Notes: generated by a model from the letters alone, not told the origin. Counted from the first letter of the stretch, positions 1 through 8,184 are shown. The stretch is DNA of 25,537 nt from Streptomyces sp. NBC_00654 (GCF_026341775.1 NZ_JAPEOB010000011.1:1-25537), one strand, 5' to 3'. Program-made: numbers and translations.

Positions 1-355
1 AGGCATCGCTGACAAGGACCTCCCCCGATCAGTCAGCTTCGGGGGCGTTGCAGTCGTCTTCGCAGTTGCCGCTGGACCCTTCCGTTCGGTTGTGCGGGTC
101 GACCGCGGTAGCCGCCGTAGCCGTGGCGAGGGGCTGGCGGCCGGAGGACTTCGTGATCGGCGCGACGACACCGGCTGATCGTCAGTGGTCACTGCGCCGG
201 CCCGCGAACACGGTCTTCGTCGCCGCGATTCGGGAAAAGGCGTCTGCACAGCCTGACCATCGGCAGGGCCGCGACGACGACAACACCTGTCCACGACCAC
301 TTCGATGCCCGCCGGTGCTCACCCTGATCATCCCAGGCCCGCCCAACTCGCCCAT
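1..355. other. Degraded tail of the left mirror arm
   Basis: This stretch follows the reverse complement of about 8739-9245 (the PycTM and 181-aa genes) but with many deletions and substitutions. For example, the block around 20-50 matches the complement of 9190-9235 and the block around 291-350 matches the complement of 8740-8830, with about 150 bases missing overall. Open frames here are meaningless. The error pattern looks like an unpolished single long read at a contig end, not a diverged gene. Confidence 0.85.
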
Positions 356-729
356 ACCAGGCCGACGCCGCCAACATCCCCTACGAGAAGCGCACCGCCG
401 TCGAACTCTCCCTCACCGCGAAGCCCCGCCAGCTGTACGAGGCCACGGTGATCGCCCCGAAAGAGGGAGTCCTGGTACTTCTCAACGCCCGCAAGCTCCG
501 CAGCAGCCGGGACGTCGCCCTGACCCTCGTCCACGCCTTCGTCCACGTCGACCAGCTCAACCGCAAAGGCAGCCGGGCCCTACGGATCAGGCATCTCCAG
601 CACGAATTCCACGTCCAGGCACTCCACCCCTCCCAGGTCCGCGAATTCGCCCGACTCCTCAAAGAGGAGGAAGCCGAAGCGCAGCACCTCGAGGGACGAC
701 TCGTCGACCAGATGCAGCGCGCAGCCTGA
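355..729 (+). pseudogene. Mirror copy of the 181-aa HxxxH gene, 5' part corrupted
   Basis: From 361 to the stop at 727-729 the frame is identical to the C-terminal two thirds of the gene at 8365-8910. Upstream of about 355 the sequence degrades and no start remains. It is probably an assembly duplicate. Confidence 0.85.
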
Positions 730-766
730 GACCAGGAGAAATTCATCAGCCACCAGATGCACCACG

Positions 767-813
767 AAGCGGCCCTCGCCGCCCGGAATCCATCCGGGCG
801 GCGAGGGCCGCTT
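767..813. terminator. Mirror copy of the parB/181-aa bidirectional terminator
   Basis: A 20-bp perfect stem with a 7-base loop, followed here by five T. It is the same hairpin as at 8281-8327. Confidence 0.85.
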
Positions 814-846
814 TTTGTGTTTCTGGCGGGCATATCCTGTCGCTCC

Positions 847-900
847 AAGTGTCCCGGCCGGGACACTTGGAGCGACGGAAGTGTCCCGGCCGGGACACTT
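847..900. promoter_or_regulatory. Mirror copy of the parS-like palindrome pair
   Basis: Two copies (847-868 and 879-900) of the 22-bp palindrome described at 8196-8249. Confidence 0.6.
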
Positions 901-911
901 GGAGCGGTCCG

Positions 912-1727
912 TCAGCTCGACTGCGGCTGCTCGGTGTCTTTCAGGTGCTCCAGCTCCGCGAGGATGTCGCGTGCCAAAAGGCGGGCGAATTCGGGATCGG
1001 ACCGTACTGCGGTGCGCACCGACTCGCGGTCATAGCGGCCAGCCTGGAAGCGGACCACAGGGGGGTGCGTGCTCTTGGACTTGCCGGGCTGGCGATCGTC
1101 GTCGTCCGTCTCTTCCGCGATGGTCAGTTCCAGTGAGTCGCGGGCCTTGAGTAGCGTCTTGCGGTCCGTGGCACCCATCTTCGTCGCCGCTTCCCATACT
1201 CTTCGGCAGCGTGCCGCGTCGTGCTGGCGCAGCACCGGAGCCAGGATGTCCACCTGTTCCGTCGTCAGCTGCCCAGGATTGAGCGAGCGGAGGGCGTCTG
1301 AGACCGGCTCTTCGTTGACCATGCGATAGGACTGGCTCTTCGAGATGCCTACGCGACGGCACCACGGATTGAAGCCGCGGAATGCCTTGTCGGTTGCCGG
1401 GTCCACCTTGGTCTGCCAGGACTTGGTCCGGTACGCGAGGCGTACGGCGGGGCCGGCATAGCGGAACAGCGTCTCGCTGCCGTAGTGCTCTATGGCCTTC
1501 TGGACCGTGAGGGCTGCGTCGATGCGCAGCTCGCACGCCTGGATGATGTCGGCTGGGTCTGCGGTGTCGTCCGGAAGATCAGCATTCAGCGTTGTACGGA
1601 TCTGCTGGGGCAGCTGGAAGAGGAGCTTGTCCGGCTCGGGGACCGACGTCTTCTTCTCGGGTTGCTTCGACGGGCCCTGTAGCGTGCTGCGGTTGCCGAC
1701 GTCCTGGGCTCCAACGTTCAGTGCCAT
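912..1727 (-). CDS. ParB-like protein, mirror copy
   Basis: The encoded 271-aa protein is identical to that at 7369-8184. It is almost certainly the same gene read again through the fold-back; see that entry for function. Confidence 0.7.
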   Translation of the reverse strand: MALNVGAQDVGNRSTLQGPSKQPEKKTSVPEPDKLLFQLPQQIRTTLNADLPDDTADPADIIQACELRIDAALTVQKAIEHYGSETLFRYAGPAVRLAYRTKSWQTKVDPATDKAFRGFNPWCRRVGISKSQSYRMVNEEPVSDALRSLNPGQLTTEQVDILAPVLRQHDAARCRRVWEAATKMGATDRKTLLKARDSLELTIAEETDDDDRQPGKSKSTHPPVVRFQAGRYDRESVRTAVRSDPEFARLLARDILAELEHLKDTEQPQSS

Positions 1728-2527
1728 TACGCCTTCACCTCATCCTTCGGCGCCTTCTGCTTCGGGGTCTTCCTGGCCAACTGCGCGCGGAGCGCCACCA
1801 GCTCGTCATGAAGCCGGTCAGTGCTGTGGAGGGACAGCTCGTTGGCCAGGGCCATGAAGTCCAAGCGAGCCTGCAATGCCACCTGGTTGGTCTTGTACTG
1901 CGTGCAGACCTGCCCGTTGGCCGACGCGTTCGTGTGGATGCGGTAGCGCCGGATCACCGTCTGGGCGACCGGCCAGTCGTTGTCAGCACAGAAGTTCCGG
2001 GTGTCATCGACATAGACCTCACCCTCCTGGGGCGGCCAGTTGTTGATGACCACGGTGAAGTCCTTGCCGTACGGCTTGAGCACCAGCTCGATCGTGCGCC
2101 ATGTGGCGTTGAAGGACTGCGGTTCCGTGAGCATCGGCACGATGACATGAGTGGCCTGATCGAGGATCGCGCGGAGCATGTCACCCAGCGGCTCTTCCGA
2201 CAGCGGGTCCATGCCAGCCTCCACCTGCTCCGGCTTCAGCGGGATGAAGCCGGGAGTGTCGACGTACACGTACCGGTACGGCCAGTCCTTGAGGTCGTTG
2301 ATCGCCTCCATGTCATGGGCGATGTTGATGACGTCGAAGGGCTGGTCGGCCATACGGTTCGCCCACCACAGGGCATCCGACTGGGGGTCCCAGACGGCCA
2401 CCGCCACTTGAGCGTCACCGTTCTCGTCACGGCCGTATGCCTGGGCGTTTATGGCGGCGAGGTTCATTCCGACGAGGGTCTTACCGACCCCGCCCTTCTG
2501 GGCGAACTGAACGCGGACTTCAGCCAC
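1727..2527 (-). CDS. ParA partition ATPase, mirror copy
   Basis: The encoded 266-aa protein is identical to that at 6569-7369, including the KGGVGKT P-loop. It should not be counted as a second parA. Confidence 0.9.
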   Translation of the reverse strand: MAEVRVQFAQKGGVGKTLVGMNLAAINAQAYGRDENGDAQVAVAVWDPQSDALWWANRMADQPFDVINIAHDMEAINDLKDWPYRYVYVDTPGFIPLKPEQVEAGMDPLSEEPLGDMLRAILDQATHVIVPMLTEPQSFNATWRTIELVLKPYGKDFTVVINNWPPQEGEVYVDDTRNFCADNDWPVAQTVIRRYRIHTNASANGQVCTQYKTNQVALQARLDFMALANELSLHSTDRLHDELVALRAQLARKTPKQKAPKDEVKA

Positions 2528-2616
2528 GTCGCTCCTTCCGTTTGTTTCCCCGCTCGCCGAAGCGCTCGGGTACTGCGGAGTGCCACCCGCATGGGTTCAC
2601 CGCTCATCGGGAGCAG

Positions 2617-2838
2617 CTACTGCAGGCGACGAGGACACTCTGTCACGCGGTCCCCACGATGCTTAATGCGACAAGCCGACCAACGGATACTGGCCCGGGA
2701 CTGGCGGCTGACTCCGTCCGCGGTGCGTGATGTTGCTGCGGCGGCCAGTGCGGGGGGTGCTGAATCTTTCACGACTGCTTCGCCCGTGCGGTTCTTCACC
2801 CTCTCTATTCCAGATGGAATTAAAGGGATCTGGAACAT
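2617..2838 (-). CDS. Possible 73-aa protein, mirror copy
   Basis: Mirror of the doubtful small frame at 6258-6479, including its inverted repeat (here 2808-2835). Confidence 0.3.
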   Translation of the reverse strand: MFQIPLIPSGIERVKNRTGEAVVKDSAPPALAAAATSRTADGVSRQSRASIRWSACRIKHRGDRVTECPRRLQ

Positions 2839-2983
2839 TTCTTCTCCTGAAAAAATGATTGATATTCCGAACGAGTGCAAGTTGCGTGGCTAACCCGGGT
2901 TTCCTTCAGAGTCTGGTTCGGTGCGGCGAACGCACCGTTACCGCCTGCCTGTTGGCAGGCCTGATCCGACAAGGGGGGACTCC

Positions 2984-3154
2984 ATGTCCACGCTCGCCCT
3001 GCTCGTCCTGCTGCTCCTGGTCCTCGTCGTCCTGCTCGTCCTGGCCGCCCTGGCGTATGTGAGTTTCCGTCACCCTCGTATGGCGACGCCGCTGATCGTC
3101 GCGGGGACGTTCGCCGCTGTGATGGTGGCCGTTGTGGCCCTGATTGCCGGTTGA
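2984..3154 (+). CDS. Small two-helix membrane protein, mirror copy
   Basis: Mirror of the 56-aa gene at 5942-6112. The ATG at 2984 has the same AAGGGGGG ribosome-binding site in front. Confidence 0.75.
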   Translation: MSTLALLVLLLLVLVVLLVLAALAYVSFRHPRMATPLIVAGTFAAVMVAVVALIAG

Positions 3155-3218
3155 CCCCGTGACAGGGATCGGCAGCCTCGTACTCACGGCTGCCGGCCTC
3201 TGGCTCGCCCGCCGATGA

Positions 3219-3294
3219 CCGGGTAAGCCTCTCCGAGGGGCTTACCCGGCTGCGCCCCTGCTTGCCCGGTCAAGTTGGGCAAGCAGGGGCGCAG
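3219..3294 (+). terminator. Mirror copy of the twin terminator hairpins
   Basis: Same two stems as at 5802-5877, here lying downstream of the mirror 56-aa gene. Confidence 0.75.
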
Positions 3295-3622
3295 TATGCG
3301 TTCAGGGCCCTTCCTGGAGCGCTCGTTGGGTTGCACCGGAGGGTGGCTGCACAGTTGTCTGCATAGGCGCACCGGGAGTTGTACCGGAGGTACTGCCGGA
3401 GGTGTGCACCCCCTTTTCGGCAGTCTGCTCGTTTCCGCAGGCCAGAGCACCTGGGCAAGCCGGTCAAGCTCGCCGACACCTCTTTCCACGCGATAGCCGT
3501 GGGAGAGAGGTTGGATCAGTGTCCGGAGCAGCGGCGGGGGTGTGTTCGCTCTGGCCGGAGTTGCCGCGTACGGCACCGGCTGCGGGTGGCGCCGTCTGGC
3601 CCTGCGGGAGCGCTGTGCGACC

Positions 3623-3687
3623 CTGTGAGCGCCTCAACGGCTGGGCGGCACTCCTGGGGTGACCTACGGCCGTTGAGGCGCTCACAG
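3623..3687. terminator. Mirror copy of the long-stem hairpin after the 89-aa gene
   Basis: Same 19-bp inverted repeat as at 5409-5473. Confidence 0.7.
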
Positions 3688-3699
3688 GCGCCCGTCAGC

Positions 3700-3969
3700 T
3701 CATTCGGTGGGTGAGATGTGTTCGATGACTTCCAGGACCTTGACGTGGTTGTTCGGGATGATGTGGGCGCCGTCGATGTCCTGGGAGGTCCACCACTGGG
3801 TTCCGACGGGGCGGCCAGCGATGCCCCACTGGATGAGGATGAGTTCCTGGCCCGTGGTGAAGTGCCGCTGGACGTCCGGGTCGACGGCTCCCGCGGTGTA
3901 GTCGAGAGTGATCCTGACGCGGGCCCGCGTGTGCCAGTAGCGCTGAGCGATCACGGTTTCCTGCTGCAT
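3700..3969 (-). CDS. 89-aa hypothetical protein, mirror copy
   Basis: The product is identical to that at 5127-5396; assembly mirror. Confidence 0.7.
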   Translation of the reverse strand: MQQETVIAQRYWHTRARVRITLDYTAGAVDPDVQRHFTTGQELILIQWGIAGRPVGTQWWTSQDIDGAHIIPNNHVKVLEVIEHISPTE

Positions 3970-4307
3970 GGTGGCTTCCTCCTGCGGTCGGTCTGGGGTC
4001 TCTCCCCCCGGTACAACGCCCCGGCATCTGACAGGAGCCGGGAGAGCGCTGAGCCGTACAAATCTGAGGCTGGTGTGACTGGTGTGGCACCACTGCGTCT
4101 GTATTCGAGGAAATCATTCAATTCATCAAGAATCATCGTCTTCGGCAAGTTCATCAACTTTTTCATCGAGAAGATCAGCGCTTCCATCAAGAGGATTCGT
4201 GCACGGGAATTTCTGATGGCACCTCAAGTACTTTCCCAGATCTGATCGTTCGGCCCGGTCTGGGGCATCACCTCATTCCGCCAACTCAACATGTGCATTT
4301 TCCCGCG

Positions 4308-4541
4308 ATACAGACCCCCTCCTCGTAGCCAGCCGCCCGCGAAGCGGGCCCTTGGCCCTGGAGGCGGAGCCGCAAGGGCTGTGGTGGGGGAGCGAAGCGG
4401 ACCCGCCCTCGCTCACGGAGCGTGGGCCTGGAACGGCCCAGCCCTGAAGCGAAGCGCAAGGGCCTCACCCCGCGAAGCGGGGTGTGCGGTGAGCGAAGCG
4501 AACCGCCTTCTCTTGCACAGCGCGCAGCGCTGTGGGACCCG
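4308..4541 (-). repeat. Mirror copy of the left telomere
   Basis: The hairpin-rich telomere sequence in inverted orientation. Compared with 4556-4790 it carries about seven base substitutions and one inserted base near the axis, while the rest of the arm is close to identical. Two of these changes alter the third hairpin (CCCCGC-TTC-GCGGGG here, six C against six G around GTCGC in the other arm). Confidence 0.75.
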
Positions 4542-4555
4542 CCCGCGGCCGCGGG
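4542..4555. other. Axis of the left palindrome (terminal palindrome I of the left telomere)
   Basis: The two left arms meet in CCCGCGGCCGCGGG, a perfect 14-bp palindrome. Streptomyces archetypal telomeres begin at the 5' end with a palindrome of the form CCCGCGGAGCGGG. The physical end of the plasmid is therefore expected within or a few bases either side of this block, with the two terminal copies collapsed onto each other. The exact terminal base cannot be read from the contig. Confidence 0.7.
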
Positions 4556-4790
4556 GCGGTCCCACAGCGCTGCGCGCTGTGCAAGAGAAGGCGGTTCGCT
4601 TCGCTCACCGCACACCCCCCGTCGCGGGGGGAGGCCCTTGCGCTTCGCGTCAGGGCGGGGCCGTTCCAGGCCCACGCTCCGTGAGCGAGGGCGGGTCCGC
4701 TTCGCTCCCCACCACAGCCCTTGCGGCTCCGCCTCCAGGGCCAAGGGCCCGCTTCGCGGGCGGCTGGCTACGAGGAGGGGGTCTGTATCG
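4549..4790 (+). repeat. Left telomere, archetypal-like, dense in foldback palindromes
   Basis: Reading inward there is palindrome I (around 4549-4560), then ACAGCGC-TGC-GCGCTGT at 4564-4580 followed by GCAAG. This closely resembles palindrome II of archetypal Streptomyces telomeres (ACATCGC-TGC-GCGATGT, then GCAAG). Further hairpins include a six-C/six-G stem (4614-4630) and CCCGC-TTC-GCGGG near 4758. TTC/GAA loop motifs recur throughout, as is usual for these ends. Such palindromes are thought to fold in the 3' overhang left by replication and to be recognised by the telomere complex and Tpg. No gene is likely here; long open frames across it are by-products of the repeats. Confidence 0.85.
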
Positions 4791-5126
4791 CGGGAAAATG
4801 CACATGTTGAGTTGGCGGAATGAGGTGATGCCCCAGACCGGGCCGAACGATCAGATCTGGGAAAGTACTTGAGGTGCCATCAGAAATTCCCGTGCACGAA
4901 TCCTCTTGATGGAAGCGCTGATCTTCTCGATGAAAAAGTTGATGAACTTGCCGAAGACGATGATTCTTGATGAATTGAATGATTTCCTCGAATACAGACG
5001 CAGTGGTGCCACACCAGTCACACCAGCCTCAGATTTGTACGGCTCAGCGCTCTCCCGGCTCCTGTCAGATGCCGGGGCGTTGTACCGGGGGGAGAGACCC
5101 CAGACCGACCGCAGGAGGAAGCCACC
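4791..5126. other. Relatively AT-rich subtelomeric leader
   Basis: This is one of the few low-GC stretches in the plasmid. Between 4904 and 4976 GATG occurs five times in variants of TTGATGAA (cores at 4908, 4929, 4941, 4959 and 4969), with irregular spacing of 21, 12, 18 and 10 bases. A 79-codon plus-strand frame opens with ATG at 4906 but lacks a ribosome-binding site. The stretch probably holds the promoter of the 89-aa gene. A protein-binding or helix-opening site is possible but unproven. Confidence 0.4.
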
Positions 5127-5396
5127 ATGCAGCAGGAAACCGTGATCGCTCAGCGCTACTGGCACACGCGGGCCCGCGTCAGGATCACTCTCGACTACAC
5201 CGCGGGAGCCGTCGACCCGGACGTCCAGCGGCACTTCACCACGGGCCAGGAACTCATCCTCATCCAGTGGGGCATCGCTGGCCGCCCCGTCGGAACCCAG
5301 TGGTGGACCTCCCAGGACATCGACGGCGCCCACATCATCCCGAACAACCACGTCAAGGTCCTGGAAGTCATCGAACACATCTCACCCACCGAATGA
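5127..5396 (+). CDS. Conserved-looking hypothetical protein, 89 aa
   Basis: I do not recognise this protein. It is small and soluble, with no membrane segment or signal peptide. Residues 40-65 are rich in W, Q and I and suggest a compact mostly-beta fold, and the C-terminus is acidic. The ATG is preceded by a very good ribosome-binding site (AGGAGGAA, 6-7 bases away), and GC-rich third positions support coding. It is the gene nearest the left telomere, stands alone, and is followed after 12 bases by a long-stem terminator-like hairpin, so it is probably monocistronic. Its well-formed start makes it a likely real gene; its role is unknown. Confidence 0.7.
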   Translation: MQQETVIAQRYWHTRARVRITLDYTAGAVDPDVQRHFTTGQELILIQWGIAGRPVGTQWWTSQDIDGAHIIPNNHVKVLEVIEHISPTE

Positions 5397-5408
5397 GCTG
5401 ACGGGCGC

Positions 5409-5473
5409 CTGTGAGCGCCTCAACGGCCGTAGGTCACCCCAGGAGTGCCGCCCAGCCGTTGAGGCGCTCACAG
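5409..5473. terminator. Long-stem hairpin after the 89-aa gene
   Basis: A 19-bp perfect inverted repeat (5409-5427 with 5455-5473) with a 27-base loop. There is no T-run. It begins 12 bases after the 89-aa stop and is the likely end of that transcript. Confidence 0.7.
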
Positions 5474-5801
5474 GGTCGCACAGCGCTCCCGCAGGGCCAG
5501 ACGGCGCCACCCGCAGCCGGTGCCGTACGCGGCAACTCCGGCCAGAGCGAACACACCCCCGCCGCTGCTCCGGACACTGATCCAACCTCTCTCCCACGGC
5601 TATCGCGTGGAAAGAGGTGTCGGCGAGCTTGACCGGCTTGCCCAGGTGCTCTGGCCTGCGGAAACGAGCAGACTGCCGAAAAGGGGGTGCACACCTCCGG
5701 CAGTACCTCCGGTACAACTCCCGGTGCGCCTATGCAGACAACTGTGCAGCCACCCTCCGGTGCAACCCAACGAGCGCTCCAGGAAGGGCCCTGAACGCAT
5801 A
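5474..5801. other. Gene-poor spacer with short CTCCGG-type repeats
   Basis: It lies between two convergent units. Four imperfect copies of a CTCCGG(T/C)(A/G)C-type motif fall at about 5694-5765 (CTCCGGCAGTAC, CTCCGGTACAAC, CTCCCGGTGCGC, CTCCGGTGCAAC). A 69-codon frame starts at GTG 5617 directly against GGAAAGAG, but runs into the terminator and shows no protein-like composition. I call no gene here. Confidence 0.5.
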
Positions 5802-5877
5802 CTGCGCCCCTGCTTGCCCAACTTGACCGGGCAAGCAGGGGCGCAGCCGGGTAAGCCCCTCGGAGAGGCTTACCCGG
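5802..5877 (-). terminator. Twin terminator hairpins for the minus-strand 56-aa gene
   Basis: The first hairpin has an 18-bp perfect stem (5802-5819 with 5829-5846) and a 9-base loop. The second has an 11-bp perfect stem (5847-5857 with 5867-5877). They are back to back, about 65 bases downstream of the 56-aa gene on the minus strand. Confidence 0.75.
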
Positions 5878-5941
5878 TCATCGGCGGGCGAGCCAGAGGC
5901 CGGCAGCCGTGAGTACGAGGCTGCCGATCCCTGTCACGGGG

Positions 5942-6112
5942 TCAACCGGCAATCAGGGCCACAACGGCCACCATCACAGCGGCGAACGTCCCCGCGACGA
6001 TCAGCGGCGTCGCCATACGAGGGTGACGGAAACTCACATACGCCAGGGCGGCCAGGACGAGCAGGACGACGAGGACCAGGAGCAGCAGGACGAGCAGGGC
6101 GAGCGTGGACAT
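5942..6112 (-). CDS. Small two-helix membrane protein, 56 aa
   Basis: After a four-residue start the protein is almost wholly hydrophobic: helix 1 at about residues 4-25 (Leu/Val rich), a short polar link containing FRHPRM, then helix 2 at about 34-55. I chose the ATG at 6112 because AAGGGGGG sits 5 bases upstream; a longer frame adds 21 basic residues without support. Small hydrophobic proteins of this kind are common on Streptomyces plasmids and some act in plasmid spread (Spd proteins), but this one stands apart from the transfer operon. It is transcribed away from parA. Upstream, CCTGCC-AACA-GGCAGG (near 6139-6154) could form a leader hairpin. Function unknown. Confidence 0.75.
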   Translation of the reverse strand: MSTLALLVLLLLVLVVLLVLAALAYVSFRHPRMATPLIVAGTFAAVMVAVVALIAG

Positions 6113-6257
6113 GGAGTCCCCCCTTGTCGGATCAGGCCTGCCAACAGGCAGGCGGTAACGGTGCGTTCGCCGCACCGAACCAGACTCTGAAGGAAACCCG
6201 GGTTAGCCACGCAACTTGCACTCGTTCGGAATATCAATCATTTTTTCAGGAGAAGAA

Positions 6258-6479
6258 ATGTTCCAGATCCCTTTAATTCCATCTGGAATAGAGAGGGTGA
6301 AGAACCGCACGGGCGAAGCAGTCGTGAAAGATTCAGCACCCCCCGCACTGGCCGCCGCAGCAACATCACGCACCGCGGACGGAGTCAGCCGCCAGTCCCG
6401 GGCCAGTATCCGTTGGTCGGCTTGTCGCATTAAGCATCGTGGGGACCGCGTGACAGAGTGTCCTCGTCGCCTGCAGTAG
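6258..6479 (+). CDS. Doubtful small protein upstream of parA, 73 aa
   Basis: The ATG has a good ribosome-binding site (AGGAGA, 6 bases away) in a locally AT-rich stretch. The first 20 codons look plausible, but the C-terminal half is Arg/Ser-rich without a pattern I recognise. It would precede parA by about 90 bases. The start overlaps a clean inverted repeat, so the region may instead be a regulatory leader. I report it because of the start signal, not the protein. Confidence 0.35.
   Translation: MFQIPLIPSGIERVKNRTGEAVVKDSAPPALAAAATSRTADGVSRQSRASIRWSACRIKHRGDRVTECPRRLQ
6261..6288. promoter_or_regulatory. Inverted repeat upstream of parA, possible operator
   Basis: TTCCAGAT and ATCTGGAA form a perfect 8-bp dyad separated by 12 AT-rich bases. 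It lies between the divergent 56-aa and parA genes. ParA or ParB proteins commonly autoregulate their operon from such upstream dyads, but no direct evidence is visible here. Confidence 0.4.
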
Positions 6480-6568
6480 CTGCTCCCGATGAGCGGTGAA
6501 CCCATGCGGGTGGCACTCCGCAGTACCCGAGCGCTTCGGCGAGCGGGGAAACAAACGGAAGGAGCGAC

Positions 6569-7369
6569 GTGGCTGAAGTCCGCGTTCAGTTCGCCCAGAA
6601 GGGCGGGGTCGGTAAGACCCTCGTCGGAATGAACCTCGCCGCCATAAACGCCCAGGCATACGGCCGTGACGAGAACGGTGACGCTCAAGTGGCGGTGGCC
6701 GTCTGGGACCCCCAGTCGGATGCCCTGTGGTGGGCGAACCGTATGGCCGACCAGCCCTTCGACGTCATCAACATCGCCCATGACATGGAGGCGATCAACG
6801 ACCTCAAGGACTGGCCGTACCGGTACGTGTACGTCGACACTCCCGGCTTCATCCCGCTGAAGCCGGAGCAGGTGGAGGCTGGCATGGACCCGCTGTCGGA
6901 AGAGCCGCTGGGTGACATGCTCCGCGCGATCCTCGATCAGGCCACTCATGTCATCGTGCCGATGCTCACGGAACCGCAGTCCTTCAACGCCACATGGCGC
7001 ACGATCGAGCTGGTGCTCAAGCCGTACGGCAAGGACTTCACCGTGGTCATCAACAACTGGCCGCCCCAGGAGGGTGAGGTCTATGTCGATGACACCCGGA
7101 ACTTCTGTGCTGACAACGACTGGCCGGTCGCCCAGACGGTGATCCGGCGCTACCGCATCCACACGAACGCGTCGGCCAACGGGCAGGTCTGCACGCAGTA
7201 CAAGACCAACCAGGTGGCATTGCAGGCTCGCTTGGACTTCATGGCCCTGGCCAACGAGCTGTCCCTCCACAGCACTGACCGGCTTCATGACGAGCTGGTG
7301 GCGCTCCGCGCGCAGTTGGCCAGGAAGACCCCGAAGCAGAAGGCGCCGAAGGATGAGGTGAAGGCGTAA
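6569..7369 (+). CDS. parA: ParA-family plasmid partition ATPase
   Basis: This is a Walker-type ATPase that moves or positions plasmid copies together with a ParB partner and a centromere. The deviant Walker A box KGGVGKT is at residues 11-17, with the signature Lys11 and the catalytic-loop Lys16. The A' aspartate lies in WDPQSD (Asp47), and Walker B is VYVDTPGF with Asp90. At 266 aa with no N-terminal DNA-binding domain it resembles the small type Ib-like ParA class. The start is GTG, with GGAAGGAG 4 bases upstream. Its stop overlaps the next start by one base (TAATG), so the two genes are translationally coupled. The last 20 residues are Lys/Pro-rich. Confidence 0.92.
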   Translation: MAEVRVQFAQKGGVGKTLVGMNLAAINAQAYGRDENGDAQVAVAVWDPQSDALWWANRMADQPFDVINIAHDMEAINDLKDWPYRYVYVDTPGFIPLKPEQVEAGMDPLSEEPLGDMLRAILDQATHVIVPMLTEPQSFNATWRTIELVLKPYGKDFTVVINNWPPQEGEVYVDDTRNFCADNDWPVAQTVIRRYRIHTNASANGQVCTQYKTNQVALQARLDFMALANELSLHSTDRLHDELVALRAQLARKTPKQKAPKDEVKA

Positions 7370-8184
7370 TGGCACTGAACGTTGGAGCCCAGGACGTCGG
7401 CAACCGCAGCACGCTACAGGGCCCGTCGAAGCAACCCGAGAAGAAGACGTCGGTCCCCGAGCCGGACAAGCTCCTCTTCCAGCTGCCCCAGCAGATCCGT
7501 ACAACGCTGAATGCTGATCTTCCGGACGACACCGCAGACCCAGCCGACATCATCCAGGCGTGCGAGCTGCGCATCGACGCAGCCCTCACGGTCCAGAAGG
7601 CCATAGAGCACTACGGCAGCGAGACGCTGTTCCGCTATGCCGGCCCCGCCGTACGCCTCGCGTACCGGACCAAGTCCTGGCAGACCAAGGTGGACCCGGC
7701 AACCGACAAGGCATTCCGCGGCTTCAATCCGTGGTGCCGTCGCGTAGGCATCTCGAAGAGCCAGTCCTATCGCATGGTCAACGAAGAGCCGGTCTCAGAC
7801 GCCCTCCGCTCGCTCAATCCTGGGCAGCTGACGACGGAACAGGTGGACATCCTGGCTCCGGTGCTGCGCCAGCACGACGCGGCACGCTGCCGAAGAGTAT
7901 GGGAAGCGGCGACGAAGATGGGTGCCACGGACCGCAAGACGCTACTCAAGGCCCGCGACTCACTGGAACTGACCATCGCGGAAGAGACGGACGACGACGA
8001 TCGCCAGCCCGGCAAGTCCAAGAGCACGCACCCCCCTGTGGTCCGCTTCCAGGCTGGCCGCTATGACCGCGAGTCGGTGCGCACCGCAGTACGGTCCGAT
8101 CCCGAATTCGCCCGCCTTTTGGCACGCGACATCCTCGCGGAGCTGGAGCACCTGAAAGACACCGAGCAGCCGCAGTCGAGCTGA
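7369..8184 (+). CDS. ParB-like centromere-binding partner of ParA
   Basis: This 271-aa protein is encoded immediately after parA in the same operon, which is the main reason for the call. Residues 1-35 are disordered and Lys/Pro/Ser-rich. Residues 60-110 look helical. A helix-turn-helix-like stretch lies at about 122-140 (RRVGISKSQSYRMV), followed by more helices (150-200) and an acidic linker. The C-terminal helical segment (235-265) could dimerise. I do not see a canonical ParB box (GERR), so it is a divergent, actinobacterial plasmid-type partner. Two 22-bp palindromes begin 12 bases after its stop and are natural binding sites. It could alternatively be a replication or copy-control regulator. 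Confidence 0.65.
   Translation: MALNVGAQDVGNRSTLQGPSKQPEKKTSVPEPDKLLFQLPQQIRTTLNADLPDDTADPADIIQACELRIDAALTVQKAIEHYGSETLFRYAGPAVRLAYRTKSWQTKVDPATDKAFRGFNPWCRRVGISKSQSYRMVNEEPVSDALRSLNPGQLTTEQVDILAPVLRQHDAARCRRVWEAATKMGATDRKTLLKARDSLELTIAEETDDDDRQPGKSKSTHPPVVRFQAGRYDRESVRTAVRSDPEFARLLARDILAELEHLKDTEQPQSS

Larger units (their letters stand above)
356..4548 (-). repeat. Left mirror arm (inverted duplicate of 4549-8738)
   Basis: Every feature between 4549 and about 8738 recurs here on the opposite strand. Paired positions sum to 9096 over most of the arm, 9097 next to the axis (one extra C near 4386-4390 in this arm), and 9094 beyond the terminator near 811-815, where this arm has two extra T. 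Apart from such single-base differences and a cluster of substitutions within about 190 bp of the axis, the arms look identical. I treat this as an assembly duplicate of the left plasmid end. Confidence 0.9.

Noticed and set aside
1592..2893. 433-codon open frame antisense to parA/parB, repeated at 6203-7504
   Set aside because: It is a shadow of the well-supported parA-parB genes in GC-rich DNA; it has no ribosome-binding site and its composition is biased by the opposite strand.
4542..4555. Covalently closed hairpin telomere as in Borrelia or N15
   Set aside because: The presence of tpg and archetypal Streptomyces palindromes supports protein-capped open ends; no protelomerase-like gene is visible. 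Kept only as an alternative.
4286..4872. Several 130-190-codon frames crossing the left telomere
   Set aside because: They consist of reading through palindromes and recur on both strands; telomere DNA, not coding.
6120..6160. A fifth copy of the stem-loop element upstream of the 56-aa gene
   Set aside because: It shares only the GCCTGATCC core; the hairpin is on the wrong side and the 3' flank is absent.
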